64,000 nucleotides of DNA from Serinus canaria (GCF_022539315.1 NC_066316.1:24417245-24481244); one strand, 5' to 3'; shown: positions 23,891-37,560, counted from the stretch's first letter. Notes: generated by a model from the sequence alone, not told the origin. Program-made: numbers and translations.

Positions 23891-26526
23891 TTATTGATTT
23901 ATCTTTTGGCCACAGATACACAGTCCTGTATTCTTTAGAAGATTGGAATTACTTTGTCAGAGGCACAGATCCCAATAGTAGTCACCTATCAAATATTTTT
24001 TGGTTTTTGTTTGGGTTTTCCTCCTCATGTTTGAAATGACTGTAAATGGACAGAGACAGTCTGGAGCCAATTAATTAGAAATCAATACAATGCAGATTTT
24101 TTTGGTCAATTCTAGATATTGATTGAATATTTTGAAAGTCAGATTGTAGTTAGGGATCTATTACAGGTTTAAATCACAATGATGATTTTTTTTGTTTGTT
24201 TTTAGTGTCCTGCAATATCTTGCTCCCCAGTTGATCTCTTTGCAGTCTTGAGAACTTGAGATTTGCTATAAAGACATTGGTATGTGTCTGTCAGCACATT
24301 CTGTGCCCCTTAAATTGCACTTCAAAGTAAGATACACAAGTACTCTTAGTGCTGCCTGTGACTGGGGAATCAATTTCATATAATTAATAGAAGCTCGTTG
24401 GACCCCGCAGTTCCCACTCTGTGGTTTGGTGATCATCACTGCAGTGTAGGCTGCTTGTAAGGGATCAAGACTTGGCTCAAAGTGGGTGTTTGATTGGAAA
24501 TCTTCAGAACACTTTCCTATTTAAGACAGTTCAGGGAAAAAAGTGTTGTTATTTCAGGTAGCTCTCTCCTCTTGAACTCAATATCTGTATCTTTTCCCCC
24601 TCTTTTCTCCCTTTATGCTGGATATGGGAAAGAGTACTCTGGCGTTCTAATCCTGCACCTGCTCCTTTCTATCCCTCTTCATTATGTACCTTCATTTGAG
24701 TTTAATCTCTGATTGCCATTGAAGTAAAAGCATATGTTAAATTCAAATCAGATGTTTCTCACCAGCATAATATTTCCTAATATTCTTTCCTGTTATTTTA
24801 TTCTCAGACTGTCTAGCTAGTGACTCATGCTTCTGTGTTCCAAATGTCTACTGAGACACTAACATTTCTTGATGCAGATCATCAAGATACAATTGGTATA
24901 TATCTGTACAAAATTATCCAACCTAATTCTGTTGTTTTCAGGAGGGCAATTGATAATTGTTATTTCTAAATCCCCGGGGCTGTGCCTGCACATGTGGTTT
25001 CCTTTCTTCAGCTTGTATCTGACTTAGCAATGCATATAAAATTTTATTGACTTGGTGGGAACCCAGAGCAATGAGTTCTGAGAGTTCTTGCACTGCCTCA
25101 TTGTCACCCAGGCTACATCTACATTCCAACAGGAGATTTTGTTGGTGTGGTACTGAACCCATGAAGGTGCCTTTTCACATCTTATCATTCACACTAGTTA
25201 AAAGGCAGCAGGTATTTTGTTTCTTGTAATTTCTTTCTGTAAATTTTTTTTTTGCATACTTCCTCTTCCAAGAAATCTATATTTTAAAAAGTTAGCATCT
25301 TATGGGCTGTCTGACTCATCTGGTGAAAACATGAAGAAATAGCCTGCAAGAACAGCAGAACTGGAATTGTAGAGGCTTCCACTGGTAGATAAGTTAGGGC
25401 TGAAATGATGAGGCAGTTGCTGTTGATTTTGATTAATTTTGATAGTTTTAAAATATAAGTGTTTGCATCAGCTTTTTAAAATTTTCATAAAGATTTTAAT
25501 CTATATTTTTGATTACTTTAAGAAAAAGCTCATTAAAGAACAATTCCCTAGACAGTGCAAACAAGAAGGCATTTCATTCTATCTTCTGGGCAATTTGGTA
25601 TTTTGGTCTAGGTTGTTTAACCAGAATTTATTGAAACCTTTTGATAACATTGTCTGGTATAATAACCTTGGTACAACTTGTTTTCATGCTCCTTAAACTC
25701 TTGAGCTGGTTATCATCATCTTTTGCCTTCATTGTAGTAAGGGCAGTCTTGTCCTTTTCTCATCTAAATACTGATTGTTGTCACATTCTTGTCTGAAATA
25801 AGTTCCTACATGTTTTTCATTCCTCTATTGGGTTTCACTTATACATGACATGTTTTTATCTTTAGTTTTCAAGATCTCTTAGGTCTTACCTCAGCTTACT
25901 CTCTGAAATCTGCCCTTCAGGACTGGTGTGGTAACTGACATCTCACACAGGGTGTTGATTTTCATGAGCTCCATATTGACTTGTCCAAGACAGTCTGACT
26001 TTTGAGTGTCTCACAAAGCTGTCACTTATTTCTTAATATTTAATTCTCCTTTTCTTTGTTCTACAGTTATCAGCCTCCCACCCATCCCAGGAAAAATAGT
26101 TCCATAAAACAATTGTGGGGGGGAGGGGGAATAAATCCTTATGTTCCCTGCCATTAGACTTCTATCTACCATGATAACTGGTATTTCTTACCATTTCCTT
26201 ATAGTTCTCATCATGTCTCTGTGTTGAGGTTTTGGCTGTAGATGGTTAGAGTTTTGGTTTTGGGACTGTATGGTCCTGGGTTTCTGTAGGGCTGTTGAAG
26301 AAATCCTTTCCTACAAAATCATTGAGGCACTTTGGAACTAAAATTTTGGGTTTTTTTTCTGGAGAGATGTGAGTCTTATTTCTGTATTGTAACAGAAGGG
26401 CTTCCCTGAGGTATGGAGGTAGGCTGTAGGTGTGGAAAAATAGCTTGTCAGGCATCCCTTAGCTGATGGGTGTAAATGATCAGAAATTGTCATGTCAACT
26501 CACTGGTGAAGTCACCTGGAACATAC

Positions 26527-26541
26527 AAAAAAAAAAAAAAA
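26527..26541. repeat. Poly-A run
   Basis: About 15 consecutive A bases. No retroposed sequence could be recognised immediately upstream. Confidence 0.9.
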
Positions 26542-29253
26542 TTACAAGCAGACAAAAGCTTCTAACAAATGAGAGTGAAGGAAGGTGTAGCATGTGAAAA
26601 GAGCTTTCACATGATTAATGCTTTAAGGAAAAAAAGTTATGAGTTGTGGCTCTGATTACTAGTACAGGAGAAGAAATTGAATCCTAAGTGGTTTATATGA
26701 TAGAAGCTGGCAATACCATGAGCAGATATTTATAGGTGGGTTTTATTGTCTCCTTTTACTGCAAGACCTCTAAATTACTTTTTGTTGCTGGCTGGTTTAA
26801 TTATATAATAAGTTTTGTTGGCATTGTTGTCAGCTCAACGGAACAACTCTTTATTTGTGACCAGTTTAAATATGAAGTACATCTAAGAGCTGGAAGGATT
26901 CTGAAGGCACAACTTAATCTCATCAAAATCAAGTTTTAATGAAGACATAAAAGCTAACTTACTTTTTTGGTTCCTGTTATTTGTGCATTGCTGAGGTTGC
27001 TTAAACTTTCCCTCAACATTCCTCCAAGATAAATTTTGCCTAATTCTGTAGGAAGTAAATACCAATTTTCTGAATATTTTTAATTTAAGAAAAAGGTCAA
27101 AATCAGACATGTCATCTTAACATTGAGACCTTCTGTTGCTGTTAACCAATAATTCACCTCGATGATGCCAGTCAAGTCAAGAATGCTGCTTGTTGGAGGA
27201 ATGCAGCTTAAATCAGAGAATCAGAGTTACATTAGAGGAGGAAGGTTTCATATGTGGGAAAAAAGTAGACAACTCTTTATTTATTTATTTATGTATTTTT
27301 TTTAAAACTGGGCAATTCTTTGTAATTTTTACCTAAGTTTAATGATGCATTTCAGGCAGGACATTGCAGCAGAACAATGAATGTGTGACATTGCATGCTA
27401 CTAATCTAAATAATACTTAAAATGTAAAGACAGTAGGATTTCTGCAAGAAGAGAGTATAATTTTGTTTTGGTGTGTAACTGATTTTATAATCTGCTAAAT
27501 TCAGCATAGACTCTCATTTGTTTTTGTAGGTAGCTAGCTCCCCCTTTCTTTTCTTTGTCTAGTTTGGAAGTGTCAGATTGTATGATGTTATATTTATTTT
27601 TTATCTGATATACCTCTATCTTTCACAATTATCTTAAATAATTTAGAAACATTATGGAATAAAGCTTCAGAATGCTGTAAGGAGTAAAATATTACTTTTA
27701 AATCCAGGGAAGCTATGGGTTCTCAGATACATCCCTTAAAAAACTAACTCCCAAGTTGTGTTGTAATGTGGAGTAACTTTTTCTCTAGGGTATTTGATTA
27801 TTAGTATTGAAGAATGGGTTAAAAATGCAATGGTGGTTGGACAATATTAAGGGGCATATTATTGCAATTCAACATTCCCTTCAGTTCTTACCTTAGCATC
27901 CATGATTGAGGGGTGCTCATGCTGCAATGAGCTAGATGCTCAGTTCAGTCCAGCAGAGCTCTTGCAACTCTACAGAGAAGCTTTTCCTCTGATGGGAGAG
28001 GAGAGGAGGAATTATAAAAACAGTAGGCTTATGAATTTGGTGAAGATTCTAAATCACTTATGTTAAGTATTTCAGGTTTCTAGATTACAGAAATGGGTAA
28101 CTGTAATATAGAGAATCAAGAGTAGAAAGACTTCTGTAATTTACCTGTTTTCAAACATGAGTTTTGTTGTTGTATTTTTATTTTAGTGTCTACTGTAGGT
28201 CTAGTGCTGTCTATGTGGAGACACAAGTCCATGCAAGAGGTCTTATATGCATACAAAATGTTACCTCTGTGTGACTCCAGCCATCAGATGGTTAAAGTAT
28301 GAAGAAATCTAGCATCAAGTAGCAACTCACTCACTTAGAAGACATGCTGCAGGGACTAATCTTGTATCTCAATGAAATAAAATTAATTTTTTAGTGAATT
28401 GCCAATAAAAAATGAGGTTGGTCAGTAAAATACTTTTGCAATCACGATGACAGTGGAGCAGTGAATGCCTCTGTGGTAATTGAAGATAAATGAGGCCTGG
28501 GTGTAGTGGAGAGAGAGGGCACACTTGAGCTCTACTAAATAGAACCAGACTGGAAAGGTGAACTCCTGGTTAGCTTTTCACACTAAAAAAAAACCAATAA
28601 AATATTAAAATAAAGTTGGAAAACTGACTTCATACTACAACACAATTAATTTTTAGAAGTGAATGCTCTGGAATTATCAAGGCCAAAAGCTTAAAGAAAA
28701 CCTTCAAAGCAGGACATGATGGGGTATCCAGAAGGTTTCCTACTTCTCTGCTGCAGGAGGATTTTCCTCAGCTGTTGTGTATTCTGGTCAGACTTTTCTT
28801 CCCCTTCTTCCCATTTTACTTGGCTGATGTGGTTCTCCTGCCAGGTATGACAATGAAGAAAAATTCAGGACAGTAATGTGTGACTTACCCCCCTTTCCCA
28901 GGATGTGCAGTGGCAATGAATAAGACATTAGCTGGGGATGTTCACTTAATGATCAGCCATTAGCAATTGGCTTCTAATGCCTCTGGTTGAGCTTAGAGTC
29001 AGAATAACTGGCAGAATAACTTTACAATACCCATTTTGGTGTTATCTTAAAATCAAGGAGGTCTCTGCAAACAAATACTCTTTCTCTATGTGTGTTCTGT
29101 CTGTTCCATGAGGGGAGATGGGAGATGGGCACATTTCCTGTAGCTGGGTGTATAAGGCCACAGGAACCTCCTGGCAAATACCAACTGAACTGAGTAAAAC
29201 TTTAGTGCATGAAATACAAGGTGCTGTGTGTCAGGGGTAATAAATATACCTTC

Positions 29254-29286
29254 ATATATATATACAAACATATATATATATATATA
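29254..29286. repeat. (TA)n microsatellite, interrupted
   Basis: Two TA arrays are separated by caaac. Confidence 0.95.
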
Positions 29287-30124
29287 AAATGGTAGTTCAG
29301 TTGTAGATTATAATATAAAATGTGAGTTGCTAGCAAGGTGATTCAGCACACTTAATATTTTTCATCCACATCCATGGGTGCTTCTTTAAAATACCATTTG
29401 TTGAAAATAATTCTGCAGGTTACTTGCAGAGAAGTTGGAGAAAGAGAAATTTGAGGCAAGACAATGCTGGGGGAGATGGGATGAAAAGGGGAGGAAGGTG
29501 GTGGGGCCCAAGTCCCATTGCATTCACTACTTTGTTACAGTGGGCAGGTCTGTACCACTATTGGGCAACGAGAGTCTGCACAGAAGTGTGATCATCAGCA
29601 TTTTAATGTGGGCATAGAAGAAAGTAATGGAATTCCATGATTCATTATTAAAAATGCTTCCATTCAAAAGAGAAAAGTGCTTTGTTTTACAGCCTTAAAA
29701 GGAAAGCCTTGTATTTCCAGTTTGGGTTATTTGTTTTCAAATTATACACTGAATTTACTGGAGATAAGTCACTTGGAGGTGATGTTGCTATAATCCAGGC
29801 CTTTTTGTTAATTGTGTGTTTATTTATTGTTTGCCATTGTACCTCTTCTCTTTTTTGCCTTTCCATTACTGAAATTATTTCCCAGTTTGATGGAATTCCA
29901 ATGTATTTGAATGCTTGGATCAGTACTGCTCTTTTTTTTTTTGTTGCTTTTGTGTTAATTTTGGTATTATTAAAGTATGGCAATGTTCATTTTTATTTAA
30001 TTTAATGTTTTTATACTTTTAGTGTGGAAATTTAAAGTATATCTAGATTGTTCTCTGGTAAGTAACTCTTTATTTGAAATCTGAACTTCTTACAGAGTAA
30101 CTATTCTTTCTTGTGTTTGTGTAG

Positions 30125-30188
30125 GGGAAAATGCAGCGTTGCACTTCTGAATGAGACAGAATCTGTGCTGTCATACCTGGAGAAAGAG
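30125..30188 (+). CDS. MTA3: MTA3 internal exon B: BAH domain
   Basis: The exon is 64 bp: one base completing an arginine codon (AG+G), then 21 codons reading GKCSVALLNETESVLSYLEK and E. The acceptor is ttgtgtttgtgtag and the donor gtaatt, which is weaker than the gtaag-type donors of the other exons. The left intron is phase 2 and the right phase 0. It covers about residues 106 to 127, the late part of the BAH fold. The VLSYL segment is one of the features that points to MTA3. The length is not a multiple of three, so skipping this exon alone would shift the frame. It is the smallest exon in the window and is separated from the next by the shortest intron, about 1.0 kb. Confidence 0.95.
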
Positions 30189-30843
30189 GTAATTGTGATT
30201 TCTCTTCAAGTAAATATTAGGATAACTTTATTTTTCTTTCTGTATTTTTACCAAATGGGCAAACAATACTTTGAAAATCATATATTGGATGATAGGTTAG
30301 AAAAATTATGTTGTTCACAACACTGATTTAAACAATATTATTGGATTAAAATTCAATTGACACACTTAAATTATAGGTTTGTTATGAATCTGTTTGTATT
30401 TAGAAAATAATTAATTTAAAGTAATTAATATGACATCTTACAGATGAGAATATAGAGATGTTTTCTTGTAGCAGATCCTGAAGGAGGAATTCACATGTTG
30501 CTTTATTTTCCTCCTTATTTTTCCCTTTTATTGTATGGAAAGTATCTCCTCATCTTCCTCTGGAAGTTACTTAGGATGCTTAGCTTTACCAGAAAAATTG
30601 AAAGATTGCCAAATACCTTTAAAATAAACATATTTTTCGTTTAATATAACATCAGGAAGGCAATGTTTTCTAACTGAAATTAGCATGTCTTTATTTTTAA
30701 ATTTCTACACCAAACCACTGCTAACCAGTAAAAATATTTTTGAAAGCAGGACTTGGCCTTTACTTATGTGACTATACCACATTTGCCAGTGCTGTTTTAG
30801 TGCCTAAAGGATTTCCACAGACAGTGCTTTATTTTTTTTGAGT

Positions 30844-30895
30844 TTAATTTATGATGGAAAGATTAATTTATAATGGAAAGATTAATTTATAATGG
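30844..30895. repeat. 19-bp tandem repeat, 2.7 copies
   Basis: The unit ttaatttataatggaaaga is repeated at 30844, 30863 and, partly, 30882. The first copy has one substitution (g for a). It lies in the short intron between exons B and C. Confidence 0.9.
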
Positions 30896-31193
30896 TTGAG
30901 AAACTTATGAGTGCAAACTTGTTAAATTCAGTAAGCATTTAACATCAATTCTCTTCAAATCCATTGATTTATTTTTGTGTATGGATCTTTTCATTATTGC
31001 TCTGTTCTGAAGTCCTAACAATGAGAAGTCATAATTAGCCTTTTAAAAGCACTCATGAAACATCTGTATCATATAAAATCAAGATTTATGTAGCAAACCT
31101 GTGTTCTGTAAAGTATGCAAATTTCCAAATGGAAGGTGTTACAAATTTGCAAACCTAATTTTAAAAATTATTATGCTGTTGCAAATATGTCTC

Positions 31194-31213
31194 TTTTTTT
31201 TTTTTTTTTTAAG
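31194..31213 (+). promoter_or_regulatory. MTA3: Homopolymeric polypyrimidine tract and acceptor of exon C
   Basis: Seventeen T in a row run directly into the aag acceptor of exon C. All other acceptors in this gene have mixed C/T tracts. U2AF binds such tracts, so the site should be strong, but length variation of the homopolymer is likely. Confidence 0.85.
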
Positions 31214-31331
31214 GATACTTTTTTTTATTCACTGGTGTATGATCCATCATTGAAAACACTTTTAGCAGACAAGGGAGAAATCAGAGTGGGGCCTAGATAC
31301 CAAGCAGATGTGCCAGACATGCTTGTGGAAG
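31214..31331 (+). CDS. MTA3: MTA3 internal exon C: end of BAH and start of ELM2
   Basis: The exon is 118 bp: 39 codons plus one base. It reads [20 protein letters not shown], then [19 protein letters not shown] and the first base of a glycine codon. The left intron is phase 0, the right phase 1, and the donor is gtaaat. It spans about residues 128 to 167 and so crosses from BAH into ELM2. The segment [11 protein letters not shown] is the recognisable start of the ELM2 domain, which wraps around HDAC1/2 in known MTA1-HDAC1 structures. The acceptor is unusual: 17 uninterrupted T directly before aag. Mammalian MTA3 has IPEML where this copy has VPDML, a conservative change. Confidence 0.95.
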
Positions 31332-32201
31332 GTAAATACTTGATCTCTGAGTAGTGAAAAAAATAAAAGTTCTCATATTGCATTATTGCTCATGCTGGCT
31401 TTCTGAACTTAGCTAATTCACAGAGGCAGACAAAGTAAGATGGTAGGTCTGAGGAAATCCATGAACACCAGTAGATCTTATGGAAAAAGAAAGGATACAT
31501 GAGTAGCTGTTGAAAATATGTTCATTTCCAGTCTGTGCATAGGCATTTTATATTTGTTTATTTAATTATATGCTCTGCTTAGTTATTTAATATAGGCTGA
31601 TTGAGAAAAGATGTTAAGGACCAACCCATTTGTAAAATATTGGTAGTAAAACAAGTGGAAAAGATATTTCTTCTTTCCCTTTTAAAACAAAAAATGCATA
31701 AAGAATTCAGGTCTTTGTGTCTTCTTATTTCAAAATATTGCCTTTTTTAAAGCATCTTGTCTATTTTGTAGCAGGGTTGAAACAACTCTTTCTAGCCTTA
31801 AGCTGGCATAGCTTAAAATCACTGCTGTTTTTTAAATGTTATTTTATTCATTTATAACCTAGCACAACTACCTATGCCTCTTTTGCTACATAAAACTATT
31901 TTTTTAAATAACATTTCATGTAAAATAATTATTTAATATTTGGATCATATTTAAGAAGCATGAGTAACTGTGTCTTGTCATGTTTACAACCGTATTTGCT
32001 AATTACATTTTAAAAAAAGAAAAATGTTTCTTTGGAAGTATCTAGATTTAGATACTGTTTTCAAGTCATGGTATTTATTCTTGAAAAAGAAAGGATTATG
32101 TGTGAACAGCATCACTTGCAGTAAGTCCGAGCAGTTTTGAATGCCCCAAATATGTTTATTTGTAACCTTAAATGTTGTATTTTCTATTCATCATGATCTA
32201 C

Positions 32202-32218
32202 TTTTTTTTTTTTTTTTT
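32202..32218. repeat. Poly-T run
   Basis: Seventeen uninterrupted T bases in intron C-D, not near an exon. Confidence 0.95.
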
Positions 32219-34507
32219 CTGCTATACTTTTACTTGAACAAAACCCCCTATTATTTCTAATTTCCACAGACCTTATTTAATAAATGTATGGAACAAGAAT
32301 AATTTGATTTATGGCAAGTGGCAGATTGTTTTACAATGAATGCTATTTAATAGATCACCTGCACTATTATTCTGACTTTTTGTTTAATAACCAGAAATAG
32401 AGTATAGGAAGTCACTTCAGGTTTGTTTATAAAATGTACAGACTTGTTTGAGAACAGGTTTATGAATAGATTATGATCCACTGCTATTCTTGCTGTAAAA
32501 TGTACCTGCCATAGGGAAAAAAAAAATCCTGTAGATATTCATATGCTCAGGAGGAAGGCTTGCCAGAGGGCTCAGGTGAAAATGGCTGTCTCACTGTGTG
32601 TGAGGGGCAACTGGGAAGTTCTGATCTGATTCCCAAGTACTTGGTTGAGCTGTAGGGTTTTTAGGATAAGCTAAGGCTGTCTGCCAGGCTGGAAGTATTT
32701 TTCTACTGAATTCTTCTTACTTAAATTTCTAAAGACAGAGGTTAATTATGAAATAGTGAATATTAAATATAAAAGAAATTTTTTCCTGTTCAAGTTTTAC
32801 TCATTTGATTTTTTTCCTAAAGTTAAAATCCATATTCATTTAAACTAAAGTTACCAAGTTCTTCTGGAGCTTAACATTTTGAGTGAAGTCCTTGGTTTAG
32901 TTGAAATGAGTAGATGATCTCTCTTGTACATCATGAAGATAGGATTTCACTGTGTGTTACTATCTTCTTTTCCTCACACCCCACTGACCCCCCAAAATGC
33001 AATAAATGGTGCAGTCTTGCTGCTTTCATAGCAAATGATAATCCATCAGGGTGGGAAGCACGAGGCTGCCCACAAACCAAGGATCTCTCGGTACGTGGAG
33101 CACTCCTCAGTTGGATTAACCTGCACCTATTTCAAGTGGCTGCTGGAAAAAAGAGCTCGGTTTTGGGAGGATAAAAATATCTAAATTATGGTAGTTTGAC
33201 TGATTTTTTTCTAAATGTTTCCATAGCCCTCTGACCTCCAAGGAAAAACAAAAGATGATTCAGCTGTTGTTGTGTCTTTATGTAAGCTGACAGCCTGGAA
33301 GTTAATCCATTCACTGTCAAGGCTTTTCTTTCATAAAACAAATCTAAACAGTGTTTAAGATTAATAGATTAGTAAAGTTATATTTGGAAAGGATGGGATT
33401 CTGAAAAGATTTTTTGTCTTCATGTACATTTTTCAGCCTGTAATGTTAAAAGTGGCTAGTGATCTGGATCTCCAAATTTTTATGCTCTAATGGGTAACTC
33501 TTTAAAAGTGTAGAGCTGTCACCTGAAGTTAAAAGAGAGAATTTAGGCAACATCTTGTCAGTTCAGAAAAATCAGAGTTTATATAATCTAATAATAGTAT
33601 TATTAGATGATATCAAATAAAAAGCATTCCTGAATTTGTTCACACATAAAACTTGTTTAGTAATCTAAAGAAATAATACATTTCTGAAGGTGGTTGGTAG
33701 GCATATTTTATATTTACAGAAAATCCCCCAAACAAACAAACAAAAATATAAACAAATCAAAGATTTGCACATACCATCAGTTGTTTTATTTTCAAAGTTA
33801 CTGGCATATCAATCCAATCCAAATGACTAAAACCAGTTCAGATTAGCTTTCAGAAGGCCAGTCACAACATGAAATTGATTTGTTGTAAATACAGTGATGA
33901 ATTCTAGCAGATTAAAAATTCAAATTGCTTGCACTTTCTCCATACTGTGATAACTTATACTATGGAGATTTTGTTTTGATTTTTTTTTTTTTTGTGCATA
34001 TTGGACAACCATGTGTGATTTTTGAAGAATAGATTTTTTTCCTTGCATTGAAATTGCCATTTTTGCATCCTTGAGTAAAACATACTACAAACCCAGGTGA
34101 TTAGGTCCAACTTTGGATAATGCAGCATACCTGCTTCTCCCTGCCCCACAGGTGTATTGGATAATTTTAGATTGCTCTTTAGTTTTTGAAACAAAAAGAG
34201 CATCTACTTACAAAAGACTAAAAGGTTTATTAAAATCAAGATGCTTGATAAAGTCTTCCAGATTCAACTGTCTGTTTTTCCACTTTAGGATATGTTGAAT
34301 CATAAATCCTTTACACAATTGCAGTAAACAAATGTAAACAAAGTTTAAATTTGGTTGAAAATGCGTCAGCCTTGTAAATCCATTCCACTTTTGTTTGTAA
34401 TGGTGTAGCTAAATCACTCAGATCACACATTTAGTGAAGACTGTAACTTTGGAGAAAGACCAGAGCAGATTTCTTTCCAGTCTCTTCCGACTTTTGTTGA
34501 CACCATT

Positions 34508-34533
34508 CTTGGGAGTAAAACTTGGGAGTAAAA
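34508..34533. repeat. 13-bp perfect tandem duplication
   Basis: The unit cttgggagtaaaa appears twice back to back without mismatch. Confidence 0.9.
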
Positions 34534-35469
34534 GTTGTCAGATTTGAATGATTTTATGGTTGTGTGAAGTCTTTCGTCCCCCCAGTGCCAAGTGTTACAG
34601 TCTGTCTATAGTTTGAAGATTTTTAGAGTCTTTTTAGTTGCTTTAAATATGCTGATAGAGAGGAGACTGTTCTGCAGCATTGACTGAAATTCTGGCTAGC
34701 AGGATACTGGAGAATCTCCTTGCTTTGTTTTAACAACACATTCTCCAGTGGCTTATTCCATGGATGTAGCAGCTTGTTTCCACATCTGTTCCCAGCACGG
34801 GGTAACATTCCTCTCCTCTGTGCAGAGCAAGAATAAAACGGTTTATCTCTGAGAATCAAACATGAATTTGGGCAAGGAGTGTCTTGTTTCCGTGGAGCAG
34901 CCCTACTTCTCGGTACAAGAGCAAGTGATGGCCAGAAGCTGCTGTGTGGTGCACTCACCTATAGTATTTGATCAACAATTTGTAAAATCTGTGACTAGTA
35001 ACTTCAATAAACGAAGCTAAAAGCCCTAAAAAGGCAAGAACAAAACCCTATACAGTGTTGGTTTAGGCAAGTCATTATTTTTATTATTGTTACTTGCTTA
35101 CAAGGCATACTTTTATAATTGTTCTGAATATGATCAAATTGTTGTCACCTTCAACTAGCAGATTTTATTTAGTCATGTTTTGTGTACTAGGAGATTGTAC
35201 CCAGGTAAACTAGTTTAGATTCTTGGTAGACTTTTATATAACATTGATTCTTACTTGTCTCACAGCTTTAAAATCCAAATGTTTTTAAAATTTAAGTGTC
35301 TCATGCAGTGGAATAACTGATGCAGTGACAGGTTGTTTTACATGGTTGGCTAAAAAAGCACAGAATGAGAGAGAAAAAGTGCTAGCATGGCATTAGGGAT
35401 ATAGTTTATAAAGTAGGATAAAAGAATGGGAGAGATGGGAAATCTTTTTGGTCTGTAGGAGTTCTTCTA

Positions 35470-35670
35470 ATGCATTGTTTTTCCTGACACGTGCCTGTGC
35501 TGCTCTTTCTGCCTCATGCATGCCATCATAGGCCTAACTGCAGCTGTCACACAGTTTAAATGCATTTGCACAAGATAAAATGCATGACAGCTTAGCTAAA
35601 CAAACACAATTGAAGTCGTGTTGCAAATAAGGAAGCCAATTGTTTACAGTAACCTCGTTGGCCAAATCAG
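35470..35670. promoter_or_regulatory. Candidate intronic regulatory block
   Basis: Within 200 bases lie an E-box CACGTG (35488-35493), a CAGCTG E-box (35541-35546), a TALE-like TGACAG (35585-35590), a FOX-like TAAACAAACA (35597-35606) and TGTTTAC (35641-35647). The block has higher complexity than its surroundings. Whether it is conserved cannot be judged without an alignment. Confidence 0.3.
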
Positions 35671-37560
35671 TAATTTCTTAAGTAATGCTTACTTTCATTC
35701 ATTCATGGTGTTGTGAATCAAGTGGAAAGGCTGCAACCAAGTCAAAAAAAGGTCTTCTGTCTGTCAAATCTCTATTAAAACTTCCAAAGCAAAGGATATT
35801 TTCTAAACAACTCAAACAAAAAATTTCATCATGACTGCATTATAGGCATGATATGTAAGACTAGTGAAACTGTCTGCAGTAATTCTCTGGCAAAAAAAAA
35901 TCCCAACCAAGCAATTGTATTTTTGAAAAAATTATTACAATTTGGCATAACAGTTTTCTATGTTTTTTTTAAAAAAGTAATTTATCAAAATAAGTTTTCT
36001 GATGTTGCATTTGATTTTGTATACCAGGATGTGGTAGAACAGTGTGGTGCTAGGCAATGTAAGATGTTTAAGTGTTGAAAGCAGGATTTTCAAAAAACCA
36101 GCCCAGCAGTGTGAGGAAGGACCATGCTGAATCAGACCATCAGCTGTTTATCCCTGCAGGAAATCTTCACTTGGGGTTTGCTAGTTTCCTTAAAAATTGT
36201 TTAAACCTATTGGAAATCCAGCAGACTGTCACCCTGAGCTTCCTCATGAACCTCTATGATCCTTTTTCAGTACTTCAGGATTTTTCTTTATGAAAAGCCT
36301 GTTGACCACTGTGTCTTGGTTGCAATTTTGATTAATTTGGCTAGCATGGCTGTGAGCCTTGACTGTGCTTAGTTGCCCACATTTTTTCTTTAGCTCACAT
36401 TCCCTCCTTCACACCCTAGGTATAACACAGCTTGGTTTGAGCTCATGGATCTCGATTAGTAGATGTTGTATTCCTGAGATCCTGTGGAAATCTGGAGAGG
36501 ATTGTTATCCAAACTCAAGTAGCTCATTAGTGTTTATAGTATAATTGATCTCTAACCTCACCTATAGATGCATCTTTTTAAGGTGCATCTTTTAGATCTC
36601 TCATTATGCATGTGAACCTCTCTACTTCTGTCCAGTCATCACAAATGCAGAAAATTAATTTGATTTCTCTTCCAACAATTAATTTGAATTTCTCTTATTT
36701 GCTTCCTTTTTAAATGGATGACATTGTCAATGTCTTGGACTCTTTATAGACCTTTTGACTCTATTGATGGTCTGAGAAGACTTTAATCATTTTAATGCCT
36801 TCTGAAATTTGGACAATATTGTAGCAAATAGGAGGATAAAAGAAAAGTGACAAGAAAAAAATTAGCCCCACATCTAGTAACGTGTCTCAATGACAAGGAC
36901 AGTTTTTTCCCTCTGTGATGTGAGATGTCCCTAATTTTTTTTCTAGCTGAAGTGAAAATTACAGAGTATGAAAGTACCCTCTCTCATATCTTTCATAAGT
37001 GTAGGAAATTTATTTGGGACTGAAGGGGCTGAGAGGAGCAGCTCTGTGGGACAGCCCTGCCCTGCAGGGAGGGGATGTCAGCCAGCACTGGGGTCTCGTG
37101 TCCCCCTGGGCAGCATCCCCAGCCAGCCATGTGCACACTTATCTGAGTAGGAAAAGTGAATATTTTAAAAAGTTTTTTTTAATGATAGTGTGAGATTTAG
37201 TTAACTAAACAGATTATTTAACTATCTTTTTTTTTTTGTTTTGAGTTTGGTTATATTTTTTGTAATTGTTTTGTGTCGATCCACCACTAAATGTGAATTT
37301 TAATTTTTTAAATTTTGTTAAGGTTGGGATTAAATGTGTGAGATGGTATTTTTGTTTGGACTTAGATGTTTATTAGTTTTTATTTATATTATAGTCTTAA
37401 AAGTTATGAGTTCTGTACTATTCTATGAATAAATTCTAAAACGGAATTGTATTTCTCTTTTCATAATGTTTTTAAGGATAAATTGTTTAATTAAGAAGAT
37501 ATACTTAAATTATTTTTATTTTTAACTTAAAACTATTTGTGACTTGTAATGTGGATTTTT

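Larger units (their letters stand above)
17256..30124 (+). other. MTA3: MTA3 intron A-B, 12.9 kb
   Basis: It runs from gtaag to tgtgtag, phase 2. It contains antisense CR1 fragments near 18.1-18.4 kb and 19.4-19.7 kb, a sense CR1 3' tail near 23.3 kb, a (GAT)n run, a poly-A run near 26.5 kb and a (TA)n tract near 29.25 kb. A GC-richer patch at about 20560-21050 carries overlapping open frames with no recognisable product. The block near 23570-23890 is rich in homeodomain- and POU-like motifs. The remainder shows nothing that I can name. Confidence 0.9.
30189..31213 (+). other. MTA3: MTA3 intron B-C, 1.0 kb
   Basis: It runs from gtaatt to aag, phase 0. It is AT-rich, with a short 19-bp tandem repeat at 30844-30895 and a homopolymeric T tract at the 3' end. 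It is by far the shortest intron in the window. Confidence 0.93.

Noticed and set aside
31115..31354. Reading exon C as a 79-codon stand-alone gene
   Set aside because: The first part is intron including the poly-T tract, and the tail is intron after the donor. Only 31214-31331 is exon.
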